NCBI GenBank assembly: GCA_037442365.1
Contig: JBBIQK010000025.1
Location: 1 to 38,570 of the forward strand
Direction of reading: 5' to 3'
Length of the DNA stretch: 38,570 nt
Source: GBS-DC sp037442365
GTDB taxonomy: Bacteria; Armatimonadota; Fimbriimonadia; Fimbriimonadales; GBS-DC
The first letter of the stretch is position 1; the number at the start of each line of letters is the position of its first letter. Position numbers and translations under genes: made by a program. Of the stretch, positions 1-6,330 are shown one piece after another. The notes below the pieces were generated by a model. That model was not told the origin of the DNA and did not search any database. It saw nothing but the letters and a program-made list of their open reading frames with translations.

Positions 1-108
1 AAACGAAGCCGACCTTCGTCGGCTATAGCCAGCGTAGGCTGGCTTTGTGTTGTAGGAACGGCTTCAGCCGTCTTCTCTTCAAGCAGGACGCGAAAAAAAC
101 CTACCCCT
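1..108. repeat. Palindromic repeat, copy 1 (cut by window start)
   Basis: Three short stem-loops follow each other: GCCGAC/GTCGGC around 8-23, AGCCAGC/GCTGGCT around 27-44, and ACGGCT/AGCCGT around 58-69. They are followed by TCTTCTCTTCAAGCAGG and an A-run ending in CCTACCCC. The same unit recurs at 1677-1806. The core has the same orientation in both copies, but the A-run flank is on the right here and on the left there. The left arm of this copy lies outside the window. No ORF of its own is visible, so it looks like a non-autonomous intergenic repeat. Confidence 0.75.
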
Positions 109-165
109 TTAAGCCGTTTACGGGGGGTGTGGGGCTGGCTCGGTACAAGGTTGCTTGGTCGGTAT

Positions 166-249
166 AGCAAGCGTTCGCTCAGCCCTCACCCCCAGCCCCT
201 CCCGCCTGCGGGAGAGGGGAGCGGCGCTCCTGTTGCAGTCTTAGCGCAA
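166..249. repeat. CCCTCACCCCCAGCCCC repeat, copy 1
   Basis: This segment matches 22571-22654 over roughly 80 bases. Shared parts are GCAAGCGT, CCCTCACCCCCAGCCCCT, a CCTCCCGC/GCGGGAGAGG hairpin (196-219), then GCGGCGCT and TCTTAG.GCAA. Both copies lie on the 3' side of minus-strand genes for secreted proteins. Similar C-rich hairpin repeats occur between genes in many bacteria. Function is unknown; the hairpin could help end or stabilise transcripts. Confidence 0.7.
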
Positions 250-255
250 AGACAC

Positions 256-402
256 TTAATACCAATTGGCGCGTCAGCGTTCATTAATTGAGGCTGAGTT
301 GCGTAGAGTACCCGAACCCTCTCCTTAAGGTTCCCCCCGCAAGCGAGGGGAACCTTAAGGAGAGGGGTAATTAACGAACTCTGACAGCGCCGTTGGTATA
401 AC
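256..402. repeat. MITE-like large palindrome
   Basis: A perfect 20-bp inverted repeat (317-336 against 347-366) forms the centre. Outer arms at 256-289 and 369-402 are inverted copies of each other with about 70% identity, including TATACCAA at the ends and GTTAATT inside. The element is about 147 bp and has no coding capacity, like a miniature inverted-repeat element. A partial relative of its left half lies at 1613-1650. No transposase is in the window, so mobility is inferred only from shape. Confidence 0.6.
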
Positions 403-439
403 GGCGTGAGGCGGCAGCGCCGCAAACGCCCACAAACGC

Positions 440-471
440 AAAATGCGCCCCGATTCATCGGGGCGCATTTT
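440..471 (-). terminator. Terminator of the PEP-CTERM gene
   Basis: A perfect inverted repeat (arms AAAATGCGCCCCGAT and its complement, 440-454 and 457-471) lies 60 bases after the stop codon of the minus-strand gene. Read on the minus strand the stem ends in UUUU, as in an intrinsic terminator. The U-tract is short. Confidence 0.6.
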
Positions 472-531
472 GCTCACTTCAGGTGTGTGGGGGATGTGGA
501 ACTCCACACCCCAACCACTTTCAGGATAAGG

Positions 532-1332
532 TTAGTTCGCGCGGCGGCGGCGCAGCGCCAGCAGACCCACCAGACCGCTGCCCAGAGCAATCATGCTCGC
601 AGGCTCGGGGACGAAAACCGTCACCGAATTGCGGCTACCGTACTGGTCAGCAGGGCTCAGCTGGGTTCCAAAGTTGGTGCGCACGGTAACACCCTCGGAA
701 CCAATCTGGCCGCCAGCACCGAAGGTATGGGAGTCCCCAGACGCTTTCCCAGCAATCGGGTTCAAGCCAAGCTCGAGTCGCTGACCAACAGCGGCAGGGA
801 GAAGGTTGATCTGGATACGCGCCCAAGCGCTCTGCACAGGCGAGGTCCGGGGCGTCAGCAGTTTGAAGACGGCGCCTGTATCCGTCACGAATGCGAAATC
901 GCTGTTATCAGGGACAACGCTGTTGGCGTAGATATCGTTCGCGCCGCCGTTCAAAGCCGAACCAGCAGTGTAAGTAGTTTGCCAAATATAACCCGATCCC
1001 AAGCTCTGGTTAGCTCCGCTACCCTCAAAGACATCGATAAAGTCCCTCAAGTCGGCAGGACCATTTGCTTGAGTTTGGCGGGTCACATCAAAAAGCATGT
1101 TGATGATACCCCAGCGCAGAGCGGCAGTGTGTTCGATGCGGGCGCGGAACCACAGGTATACAGTGTCTGAGGGACCTGCACTTACATCCACACTGTTGAC
1201 GTTGCCATCGCCCCAGGTGACACTGGCAAGGTTGGTGCTATTCACGGAAATACCCGTGTCGAAAATAAACTGTTGTGCGTTCGCAGTCACAGCAACTGCG
1301 CACAGAGCAGCTAATGCGAGAACTCGTTTCAT
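532..1332 (-). CDS. PEP-CTERM secreted protein
   Basis: 266 residues, exported by Sec and probably sorted by an exosortase-type system. The first 20 residues form a signal peptide (MKRVLALAALCAVAVTANA). The C-terminus has the PEP-CTERM pattern: a VPEPAS motif, a hydrophobic helix rich in G, L and A, then RRRRAN. The middle has no domain I recognise; it is rich in N, D, G and aromatic residues, as in beta-sandwich exoproteins. ATG 1332 is chosen because AAAGGAGG stands 8-15 bases upstream and the signal peptide begins there; the frame stays open further upstream but that part is not signal-like. Two tandem consensus promoters lie at 1469-1560 and a terminator at 440-471, so it is a monocistronic unit. 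It is enclosed by palindromic repeats. No exosortase gene is in the window. Confidence 0.85.
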   Translation of the reverse strand: MKRVLALAALCAVAVTANAQQFIFDTGISVNSTNLASVTWGDGNVNSVDVSAGPSDTVYLWFRARIEHTAALRWGIINMLFDVTRQTQANGPADLRDFIDVFEGSGANQSLGSGYIWQTTYTAGSALNGGANDIYANSVVPDNSDFAFVTDTGAVFKLLTPRTSPVQSAWARIQINLLPAAVGQRLELGLNPIAGKASGDSHTFGAGGQIGSEGVTVRTNFGTQLSPADQYGSRNSVTVFVPEPASMIALGSGLVGLLALRRRRAN

Positions 1333-1462
1333 CACACATCCTCCTTTCTGAGGTTGGTTGCCAGTTTCGGGGGCAAACCGAACTGGCGGTGCAGCGACCA
1401 CGCTGCAGAAAAACATTCTTCATTCTCTTCACAGGGGAGGGAGAGTTGCACTCTCCATCACG
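1333..1462 (-). other. 5' leader of the PEP-CTERM gene
   Basis: About 130 bases lie between the proximal promoter and the start codon. Small hairpins are visible: GAGAGT/ACTCTC near 1441-1456, CAGCG/CGCTG near 1394-1407, and a longer one at 1355-1382 in which GCCAGTT and AACTGGC pair around a CGG/CCG step. No known riboswitch motif was recognised. The Shine-Dalgarno AAAGGAGG ends the leader. Confidence 0.4.
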
Positions 1463-1468
1463 CCCTCT

Positions 1469-1498
1469 ATTATACCCCATTTTTGCACGGGGTGTCAA
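1469..1498 (-). promoter_or_regulatory. Proximal promoter of the PEP-CTERM gene
   Basis: On the minus strand TTGACA (1498-1493) and TATAAT (1474-1469) are both perfect sigma-70 hexamers, 18 bases apart. The spacer holds GCAAAAATG, which is also in the distal promoter. Confidence 0.8.
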
Positions 1499-1531
1499 GG
1501 GTCTTCAGGAGTTTCCCCGTTGACCATCTAT

Positions 1532-1560
1532 AGTATAGCACATTTTTGCGCAAATGTCAA
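1532..1560 (-). promoter_or_regulatory. Distal promoter of the PEP-CTERM gene
   Basis: On the minus strand TTGACA (1560-1555) and TATACT (1537-1532) are 17 bases apart. Together with the preceding CCTGAA and the GCAAAAATG in the spacer, this unit is a diverged duplicate of the proximal promoter 62 bases away. Confidence 0.75.
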
Positions 1561-1612
1561 GGGGTTCAGGGGCAATTCGAGGGGAATTGGGGGGATTTTA
1601 CGCGGATTTAAT

Positions 1613-1680
1613 CCAATCGGCGCGGCGGACTTCGTGAATTGAGGCGGAATCGGGAACCCCAACCCCTCCTGCTCATAGGG
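1613..1680. repeat. Partial copy of the 256-402 palindrome
   Basis: CCAAT.GGCGCG, TTC.T.AATTGAGGC and GAACCC..CC.CTCC follow in the same order as in the left half of the element at 256-402. The right half is absent. It ends where the next repeat (1677) begins. Confidence 0.5.
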
Positions 1681-1806
1681 GTAGGTTTTTTTGCACCCTG
1701 CTTGCAGAGAAGACGGCTGAAGCCGTTCCTATCATACAAAGCCGACCTTCGTCGGCAATAGCCAGCGCAGGCTGGCTTCGTGTGGTAGGAACGGCTTTAG
1801 CCGTCG
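1677..1806. repeat. Palindromic repeat, copy 2 (complete)
   Basis: GGGTAGG plus a T-run leads into GACGGCTGAAGCCGTTCCTA (1712-1731), then the GCCGAC/GTCGGC and AGCCAGC/GCTGGCT stem-loops, then TAGGAACGGCTTTAGCCGTC (1786-1805). The outer arms are inverted copies of each other, so the core of about 95 bases could form one large cruciform. It runs into the upstream region of the deacetylase gene. Confidence 0.75.
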
Positions 1807-1853
1807 GGCTAACCGCGGCAGGAACCTCCAGAATCACCCCGAATCCCATCGCT

Positions 1854-2741
1854 ATGCGACGACGACAGCAGGACGGGCAACCGAACACGCAGGAGAAACG
1901 GCTCATCATTCACGCCGACGATATGGGTATGTGCCACTCGGCGAATCGGGCGACCATTCGGGCGTTCGAGACGGGCGCGATTAGCAGCGCGAGCCTGATG
2001 ATGCCCTGCGCATGGGTCGCCGAAGCGGTGGAGTGGATTAAAAAGAATCCCAGCGCTGATGTCGGCTTGCACCTGACACTCACCAGCGAGTGGGGCACGA
2101 ACCGCTGGCGCCCCGTCGCGCCTGTCGATAAGGTGAAAGGCTTGCTGGACCCGCAGGGCTACATGTGGCGCAGTGTGGAGGATGTCGTGCGCCGCGCCAG
2201 CCCGCAGGAGGTGGAGACCGAAATCCGCGCCCAGGTCGAACTCGCGCTGCAGATGGGACTGAAACCCACCCACCTCGACTCGCACATGGGCACGCTCTAC
2301 GCCGACGCGCGCTTTTTTGAGGCGTTCCTGAAGGTCGCGATGGAGTACCGCATCCCGCCGATGGTGTTCAGCCCCACGCCCGAAATAATGCTGATGGCGG
2401 CGACGCGCGGGCTGAACTACCGCGAGGTGTACCAGCGCATCGAGGCGGCGGGACTGCCCCGAATCGACTCCCTCAACCCCCAATACGCGCCCGGCGAAAG
2501 CAAAGACAAGCACCGCCAGCGACTGCACGACTATCTGCGCACGCTCAAGCCCGGCGTCCACGAACTGATTGTGCATCTGGGCATGGACGACCCCGAAGGC
2601 AACGCCATCACGGGCGGCTGGGGGTATCGCGTGCAGGAGCTGGAAATCCTGCAGGAGCCTGAGTTCAAGCGCATCCTGCAGGAGCAGCAAATCCGTCTCT
2701 TCACCTATCGCGAGCTGGCGAAGCTGTATAATTACCGTTGA
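1854..2741 (+). CDS. YdjC/ChbG family carbohydrate deacetylase
   Basis: A metal-dependent deacetylase-like enzyme of the YdjC/ChbG family. Members remove N-acetyl groups from chitooligosaccharides or related sugars; the substrate here is unknown. The metal and catalytic residues of the family are visible: D22-D23 in HADDMG, H73 in GLHLTL, and H140 and H144 in THLDSHMG. A C-terminal VHELIVHLG segment also fits. Length with this start is 295 residues, normal for the family. The start is uncertain. Homologues usually begin a few residues before the first conserved strand, but the only in-frame candidates are ATG 1854 and GTG 1782, and the latter is inside a palindromic repeat. No Shine-Dalgarno site precedes either. 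The repeat may have replaced the native promoter and start region. Confidence 0.8.
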   Translation: MRRRQQDGQPNTQEKRLIIHADDMGMCHSANRATIRAFETGAISSASLMMPCAWVAEAVEWIKKNPSADVGLHLTLTSEWGTNRWRPVAPVDKVKGLLDPQGYMWRSVEDVVRRASPQEVETEIRAQVELALQMGLKPTHLDSHMGTLYADARFFEAFLKVAMEYRIPPMVFSPTPEIMLMAATRGLNYREVYQRIEAAGLPRIDSLNPQYAPGESKDKHRQRLHDYLRTLKPGVHELIVHLGMDDPEGNAITGGWGYRVQELEILQEPEFKRILQEQQIRLFTYRELAKLYNYR

Positions 2742-2943
2742 GGCGCTTCGAGCGTATCGTTCCGATTCGCTCAAAAAGATTAGCCTCTTTGCAGAACAAA
2801 CTCAAGCCAGTCGCGGCTAAGGCGGTATGGGGTCTGTGGAAGCTGCGCTTTTGCAGCCCCCTATCTCAGGGCATTTCGCATACAGGGTACAACGGCTTCG
2901 CAAATGTGCTCGCCCTGCATTCTTTTGAGGAGGTAGGTGGAGT

Positions 2944-4056
2944 ATGCGGACGACCCGTGATGGGCAGACCGACCTGCGGCGCTATCGCGCTGTCATCCAG
3001 CGTGCGCGGGCGCGCATGCGCGCGGGACACGCCGCCGCGTCAACCCCCTGTTATCTGGATGCCTGTCTCGGACGCGAGCAGGAACTGCAGCAGATAGAAC
3101 ACTGGTATCGCACGCCCGACGCGCCCCTGCTGACGCTCACGGGTCCTTCCGGAATCGGCAAGACCCACCTTGCCTGCGCGTTCCTCAAACAGATGCAGGC
3201 GGCGGGTACGCCCTGCATCTATGTGAACCTGACCCTGCTGAACGCCGCCGAGCAAATCCTGGCGTCGCTGTTTCACACGCTGGATATTTCCTTCCCGCTG
3301 GAGTCGGACTGGCAGCGGCTGGTCGCGCGCCTGTTGGTGGGGGGCGAGCTGATTGTGCTGGACGATTTTGACCGTCTGTTGCCTGAAGGGGCGGCGTATG
3401 TGCAGGCATTGCTGGACGCCGCGCCTCGCGCCAAAATCCTCGCGACTTCCCAGAAGCCGCTGGACTTGGCAGCCGAGCAGGTACTTCCCCTGCCGCCGCT
3501 TGCCTCGCCCCCTGAGGTGCTCACTTCGGTGGAGTCTCTGAAGCAGTACCCAAGCGTTGCGCTGGTGTTGTGGCAGGCGGGTGGACGCTTCCAGCTCACG
3601 CCGCGGAATGCTCGTAAACTCGCGCAGATATGCGCACGGGCGGAGGGTCATCCGGGGAAGCTGGTCAATCTGGGGCTGTGGCTGTTGCGTGCGCCTATCG
3701 CCCGCCTGCGATGTTGCTGGACTGGGGCTACGAGTGTGCCATGCACGCGACCCAGGCGCCTCCTGAAGCACGCGCACGGGTCGCCTACGCCATCTTTGAA
3801 GCAATCACCGCCAATCGACAGATTGAGCGAGCCAAGCAGCTGGTGCATCTGCTGGAGTCGTCGCCTGAATATGCTCCTGATGTTGGTAGGTTCTGGCATA
3901 ATGTGGGCATGGGCGATCAAGCGCGGGCGTATTATCAGCAGGCGTTCGATTCCGCACTGGCAAGACGCGCTCGAGACGAGGCAATCATTTACAAAGCATG
4001 TCTGGCGGAGAGTGAGGCGGTCATTGGTAATCTCCAATCCGCGGACGCCATCCTGA
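2944..4056 (+). CDS. STAND-like ATPase, N-terminal part (frameshifted)
   Basis: This holds the nucleotide-binding half of a signal-transduction ATPase of the AAA/NB-ARC (STAND) type. The P-loop GPSGIGKT is at residues 67-74 and the Walker B strand LIVLDDFD at about 136-143. Similarity to a coherent protein continues to about residue 252 (near base 3700). After that this frame gives out-of-frame sequence until its stop at 4056. The rest of the protein, a TPR array, continues in the frame one base back (3711-4898). One extra C in GCCCGCCTGCGATG near 3700-3711 would join the two into a protein of about 651 residues. Start ATG 2944 has GAGGAGGT 10-17 bases upstream. No DNA-binding domain is seen at the N-terminus, so the output is unknown. 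Confidence 0.7.
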   Translation: MRTTRDGQTDLRRYRAVIQRARARMRAGHAAASTPCYLDACLGREQELQQIEHWYRTPDAPLLTLTGPSGIGKTHLACAFLKQMQAAGTPCIYVNLTLLNAAEQILASLFHTLDISFPLESDWQRLVARLLVGGELIVLDDFDRLLPEGAAYVQALLDAAPRAKILATSQKPLDLAAEQVLPLPPLASPPEVLTSVESLKQYPSVALVLWQAGGRFQLTPRNARKLAQICARAEGHPGKLVNLGLWLLRAPIARLRCCWTGATSVPCTRPRRLLKHAHGSPTPSLKQSPPIDRLSEPSSWCICWSRRLNMLLMLVGSGIMWAWAIKRGRIISRRSIPHWQDALETRQSFTKHVWRRVRRSLVISNPRTPS

Positions 4057-4898
4057 GCGATCTCTCGCCTAACGCGGTTGCGCGCCTGCCCGCCCATGTG
4101 CGCGGCTGGGTGTATTATGTCAAGGGATATGTTAATTATCAGCGGGGGCGGTTCCGACGCAGCTGCGAACTCTACCACAATTGCTTGGGATTGGAGGTAT
4201 ATGTTCCCTCTGTATTGCGCGAGTTGAGCCGCGTCTATCTGGAGCTGGGTAAATATCTGGAGGCGGAAAGGCATGCGCATGAGGGATTGCGTTATCTCGA
4301 TTCTCTGCCTGACCCTCTAATCCCAGATAGGCATGCGCTCAACGGCTGTCTGGGTGATTGGTGCGCCGTTCATGGGCGCTACGCCGAAGCGCTCGCCTAT
4401 CACCTGCCTGCGCTGGAGTTCTGGCAGAAGGAGGGGCAGCCGCACTGGATTTGCTGGACCCTGAATCGCCTTGCGGAAATCGAGCTGCTGGCGCGCGACG
4501 CCGAGCATCCCTGGCGACTGACTGACGCGCTGGGACGCGACGCGCGCACCCTGCTGCAGCAGGCATGGACAGTGATCGAACCGACCTACATGAACCTGCC
4601 CCACAAGTCGCGCACCCATCACAACCTCGGCTGGCTCGCATGGCATGAGGGACGCTTACAGGAAGCCGAGTATCACCTGAGCAAAGCCCTCGAAATCCGA
4701 AAGGGCTATGGCAATCTGTACGGCGTCGCGCGTACGCTCGAAATCCTCGCACGTCTGCGGTTCAGCCAGCATCGCTACGCTGACGCACGCACGATGCTGG
4801 ACGAAGCCAGCAAGCTCCGCAATCGTATAAAAGCCAAACCCTATCCTGCCTTGAAACGCCAGAACCTCAAGCTCCATCGGCATCGACGCCCTCTCTGA
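3711..4898 (+). CDS. TPR-repeat half of the STAND-like ATPase
   Basis: About 395 residues made mostly of paired helices typical of tetratricopeptide repeats. Recognisable units include RVYLELGKYLEAERHAHEGL and LGWLAWHEGRLQEAEYHLSK. Such arrays sense ligands or bind partners in STAND proteins. ATG 3711 is the first Met in this frame after the break and could allow separate translation, but no good Shine-Dalgarno site precedes it. The adjacent open ATPase frame makes a one-base deletion (real or a sequence error) the simpler reading. Both halves keep good coding character, which speaks for a recent event or an error, not an old pseudogene. Confidence 0.7.
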   Translation: MLLDWGYECAMHATQAPPEARARVAYAIFEAITANRQIERAKQLVHLLESSPEYAPDVGRFWHNVGMGDQARAYYQQAFDSALARRARDEAIIYKACLAESEAVIGNLQSADAILSDLSPNAVARLPAHVRGWVYYVKGYVNYQRGRFRRSCELYHNCLGLEVYVPSVLRELSRVYLELGKYLEAERHAHEGLRYLDSLPDPLIPDRHALNGCLGDWCAVHGRYAEALAYHLPALEFWQKEGQPHWICWTLNRLAEIELLARDAEHPWRLTDALGRDARTLLQQAWTVIEPTYMNLPHKSRTHHNLGWLAWHEGRLQEAEYHLSKALEIRKGYGNLYGVARTLEILARLRFSQHRYADARTMLDEASKLRNRIKAKPYPALKRQNLKLHRHRRPL

Positions 4899-4983
4899 AC
4901 ACCCAATACTCCAACTGCAAAATCGCCGTTTTACTGCGCCGATTCGAGGGGATTTTTTGTGGAAATCGCCTCGGTTCTCGCCT

Positions 4984-4989
4984 TATAAT
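4984..4989 (+). promoter_or_regulatory. -10 box of the structured RNA
   Basis: A perfect TATAAT stands 4-12 bases before the first paired strand of the RNA. A weak -35 (TGGAAA, 4960-4965) lies 18 bases upstream. Confidence 0.55.
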
Positions 4990-4992
4990 TAG

Positions 4993-5153
4993 GGCGGAGC
5001 GCGTGTAGAAGAGGTTTCGCAACCGGTGGAAAACCGCCCCGTGATGGGCAGGTAAGTCAAGCGGATCTCGGGAGCGAAGCGCAAACGCCTTTATCTGCCT
5101 GCCTATATTACGCCTCATGGGGCGTCTGACCTCCGCCTCGTGGGGCTTTTTTT
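4993..5153 (+). ncRNA. Structured RNA candidate (6S-like or riboregulator)
   Basis: No protein is encoded in 4899-5174. Read on the plus strand, nested helices can be drawn: closing stem GGCGGAG/CTCCGCC (4993-4999 with 5131-5137), a small GGTT-TCGC-AACC hairpin (5013-5024), a 10-pair stem (5035-5044 with 5115-5124, one G-U), and a second 10-pair stem (5047-5056 with 5090-5099, two G-U). A -10 box precedes it and a T7 tract follows. Long stems around an asymmetric open region with a small hairpin resemble 6S RNA, but the length (about 150) is short and I cannot confirm the family. With the start expected near 4995 the closing stem would lose one or two pairs. A cis-acting leader for rodA is the alternative. 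Confidence 0.5.
5134..5153 (+). terminator. Terminator of the structured RNA
   Basis: GCCT/GGGC (5135-5138 with 5143-5146) forms a small stem followed by seven T (5147-5153). The strand 5138-5146 can also pair with 5036-5044, giving a longer terminator stem that excludes the 5035-5044/5115-5124 helix. Confidence 0.5.
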
Positions 5154-5162
5154 CGTGCGGGG

Positions 5163-5168
5163 TACAAT
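5163..5168 (+). promoter_or_regulatory. -10 box of rodA (leaderless)
   Basis: TACAAT is followed by six bases and then GTG 5175, so the expected transcription start coincides with the start codon. No -35 is obvious. Confidence 0.55.
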
Positions 5169-5174
5169 TTGCAT

Positions 5175-6305
5175 GTGGCGACCCGAACCGCTGCGGCTGG
5201 CTCTCTGATCGACCGTCTGCGCCTGCATCAGGTAGATCTGCCCCTTTTGCTCACGACGCTGCTGCTGGTGGGCGTGGGGCTGTCGGCGCTCTACAGCGCG
5301 ACCTACCAGTGGGCGCCAGGGGTGTTCCGTCGGCAGCTGGTGTGGCTGGGTGTCGGCGCGGTTGGCGTGGTGGTTCTGGCAGCCATCCCGCCGCGCGTGT
5401 GGATGCGATTCGCCAAGCCGCTGTACGCGCTGAATGTGCTGATGTTGCTGGGCGTGCTGGCGTTCGGCGCGGAGCGTAAGGGCGCGCAACGCTGGCTGGA
5501 GCTGCCCGGTGGGTTCCAGTTGCAGCCGTCGGAGTTCGCGAAACTGCTGTTGATTCTCACGCTGGCGAGCTGGCTGGCGCGCCATCCCGACGCCATCCGC
5601 ACGCCGAAGGGCTTCCTGCTCTCGGCGTTGCACATGGCGGTTCCCGCGCTGTTGGTGTTCAAGCAGCCTGACTTGGGCACCTCGCTGGTGTTCGCGGCGT
5701 TGTGGTTCGCGATGGTGTATCTGGCGGGGGCGCGGGCGCGCTGGCTCTGGCTAACGGTCGTTGCGGGTGCGCTTGGATTTGCAGGGCTGTGGCACTTCGA
5801 CATCCTGCGCGACTATCAAAAGGCGCGACTGGTGTCGTTCATGAACCCTGAAGCCGACCCACGCGAGAGCGGCTATCACATCCTGCAGGCGCGTATCGCC
5901 GTCGGCAGCGGGCAACTCACGGGCAAGGGCTACCTGCGCGGCGCACAGAAAAACCTGCGCTACATCCCTGAGCAGCACACGGACTTCATCTTCGTGGTGG
6001 TCGCCGAGGAGATGGGGTTTGTGGGCGCGGTGGGGCTGCTGGGGCTGTTCGGCGCGTTTCTGTATAGCGTCTGGCGCATTATGGTGCAGACGCGCCGTGC
6101 GTTTCATCGCCTGCTTGCGGGAGGCGTGCTGACCCTGTTCACCTTCCACCTGCTGACGAATATCGGCATGACGATTGGGCTGTTCCCTGTGGTGGGCATT
6201 CCGCTGCCGTTCGTCAGCTACGGGGGCACGATGCTGGTTGTCTCGCTGGCGGCGGTGGGGCTGTTGCTGGCGATTCGGCTCCATGAATCGCCTGTTCGCC
6301 TCTGA
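5175..6305 (+). CDS. rodA: RodA-like SEDS peptidoglycan glycosyltransferase
   Basis: An integral membrane SEDS protein that polymerises lipid II glycan chains during cell-wall elongation (or division, if an FtsW). 376 residues with about ten hydrophobic helices, normal for the family. Family motifs are visible: QPSEFAKL in the first third, QPDLGTS, GSGQLTGKGYL, EQHTDFIF with the conserved Asp of the extracellular loop, and PLPFVSYGG near the end. RodA is preferred over FtsW from the general sequence, but no mreB or pbp gene is nearby to support it. GTG 5175 is chosen because a -10 box sits six bases upstream; TTG 5169 in frame is the alternative. A polyprenyl diphosphate synthase follows after 25 bases, which fits a shared role in lipid II supply. 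Confidence 0.88.
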   Translation: MATRTAAAGSLIDRLRLHQVDLPLLLTTLLLVGVGLSALYSATYQWAPGVFRRQLVWLGVGAVGVVVLAAIPPRVWMRFAKPLYALNVLMLLGVLAFGAERKGAQRWLELPGGFQLQPSEFAKLLLILTLASWLARHPDAIRTPKGFLLSALHMAVPALLVFKQPDLGTSLVFAALWFAMVYLAGARARWLWLTVVAGALGFAGLWHFDILRDYQKARLVSFMNPEADPRESGYHILQARIAVGSGQLTGKGYLRGAQKNLRYIPEQHTDFIFVVVAEEMGFVGAVGLLGLFGAFLYSVWRIMVQTRRAFHRLLAGGVLTLFTFHLLTNIGMTIGLFPVVGIPLPFVSYGGTMLVVSLAAVGLLLAIRLHESPVRL

Positions 6306-6317
6306 ACGAAGAGTGGG

Positions 6318-6323
6318 TATTCT
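6318..6323 (+). promoter_or_regulatory. -10 box before the polyprenyl synthase
   Basis: TATTCT is followed by seven bases and ATG 6331. An earlier in-frame ATG (6325) falls between the box and the expected transcription start. Confidence 0.4.
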
Positions 6324-6330
6324 CATGGCT

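Noticed and set aside
1..402. CRISPR array or attachment site
   Set aside because: Repeats are unequal in size and spacing, with no regular spacers, and no integrase or tRNA end is nearby.
1809..2774. A 321-codon open frame on the minus strand
   Set aside because: Antisense to the deacetylase, which has intact metal-site motifs.
2742..2943. A gene between the deacetylase and the ATPase
   Set aside because: The 120-codon frame at 2738-3097 overlaps the ATPase start, and its sequence has no coding character. Nothing else is seen there apart from the Shine-Dalgarno site at 2927.
3690..3715. Programmed -1 frameshifting in the ATPase gene
   Set aside because: The direction fits, but no X-XXY-YYZ heptamer or following pseudoknot is evident, so a one-base deletion is simpler.
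5013..5044. Cobalamin riboswitch or SRP RNA as identity of the structured RNA
   Set aside because: CCGGTGGAAAACCG recalls part of a cobalamin element, but no GCCACTG box is present. The SRP domain IV sequence around GGAAGGAAGCAG is also missing.
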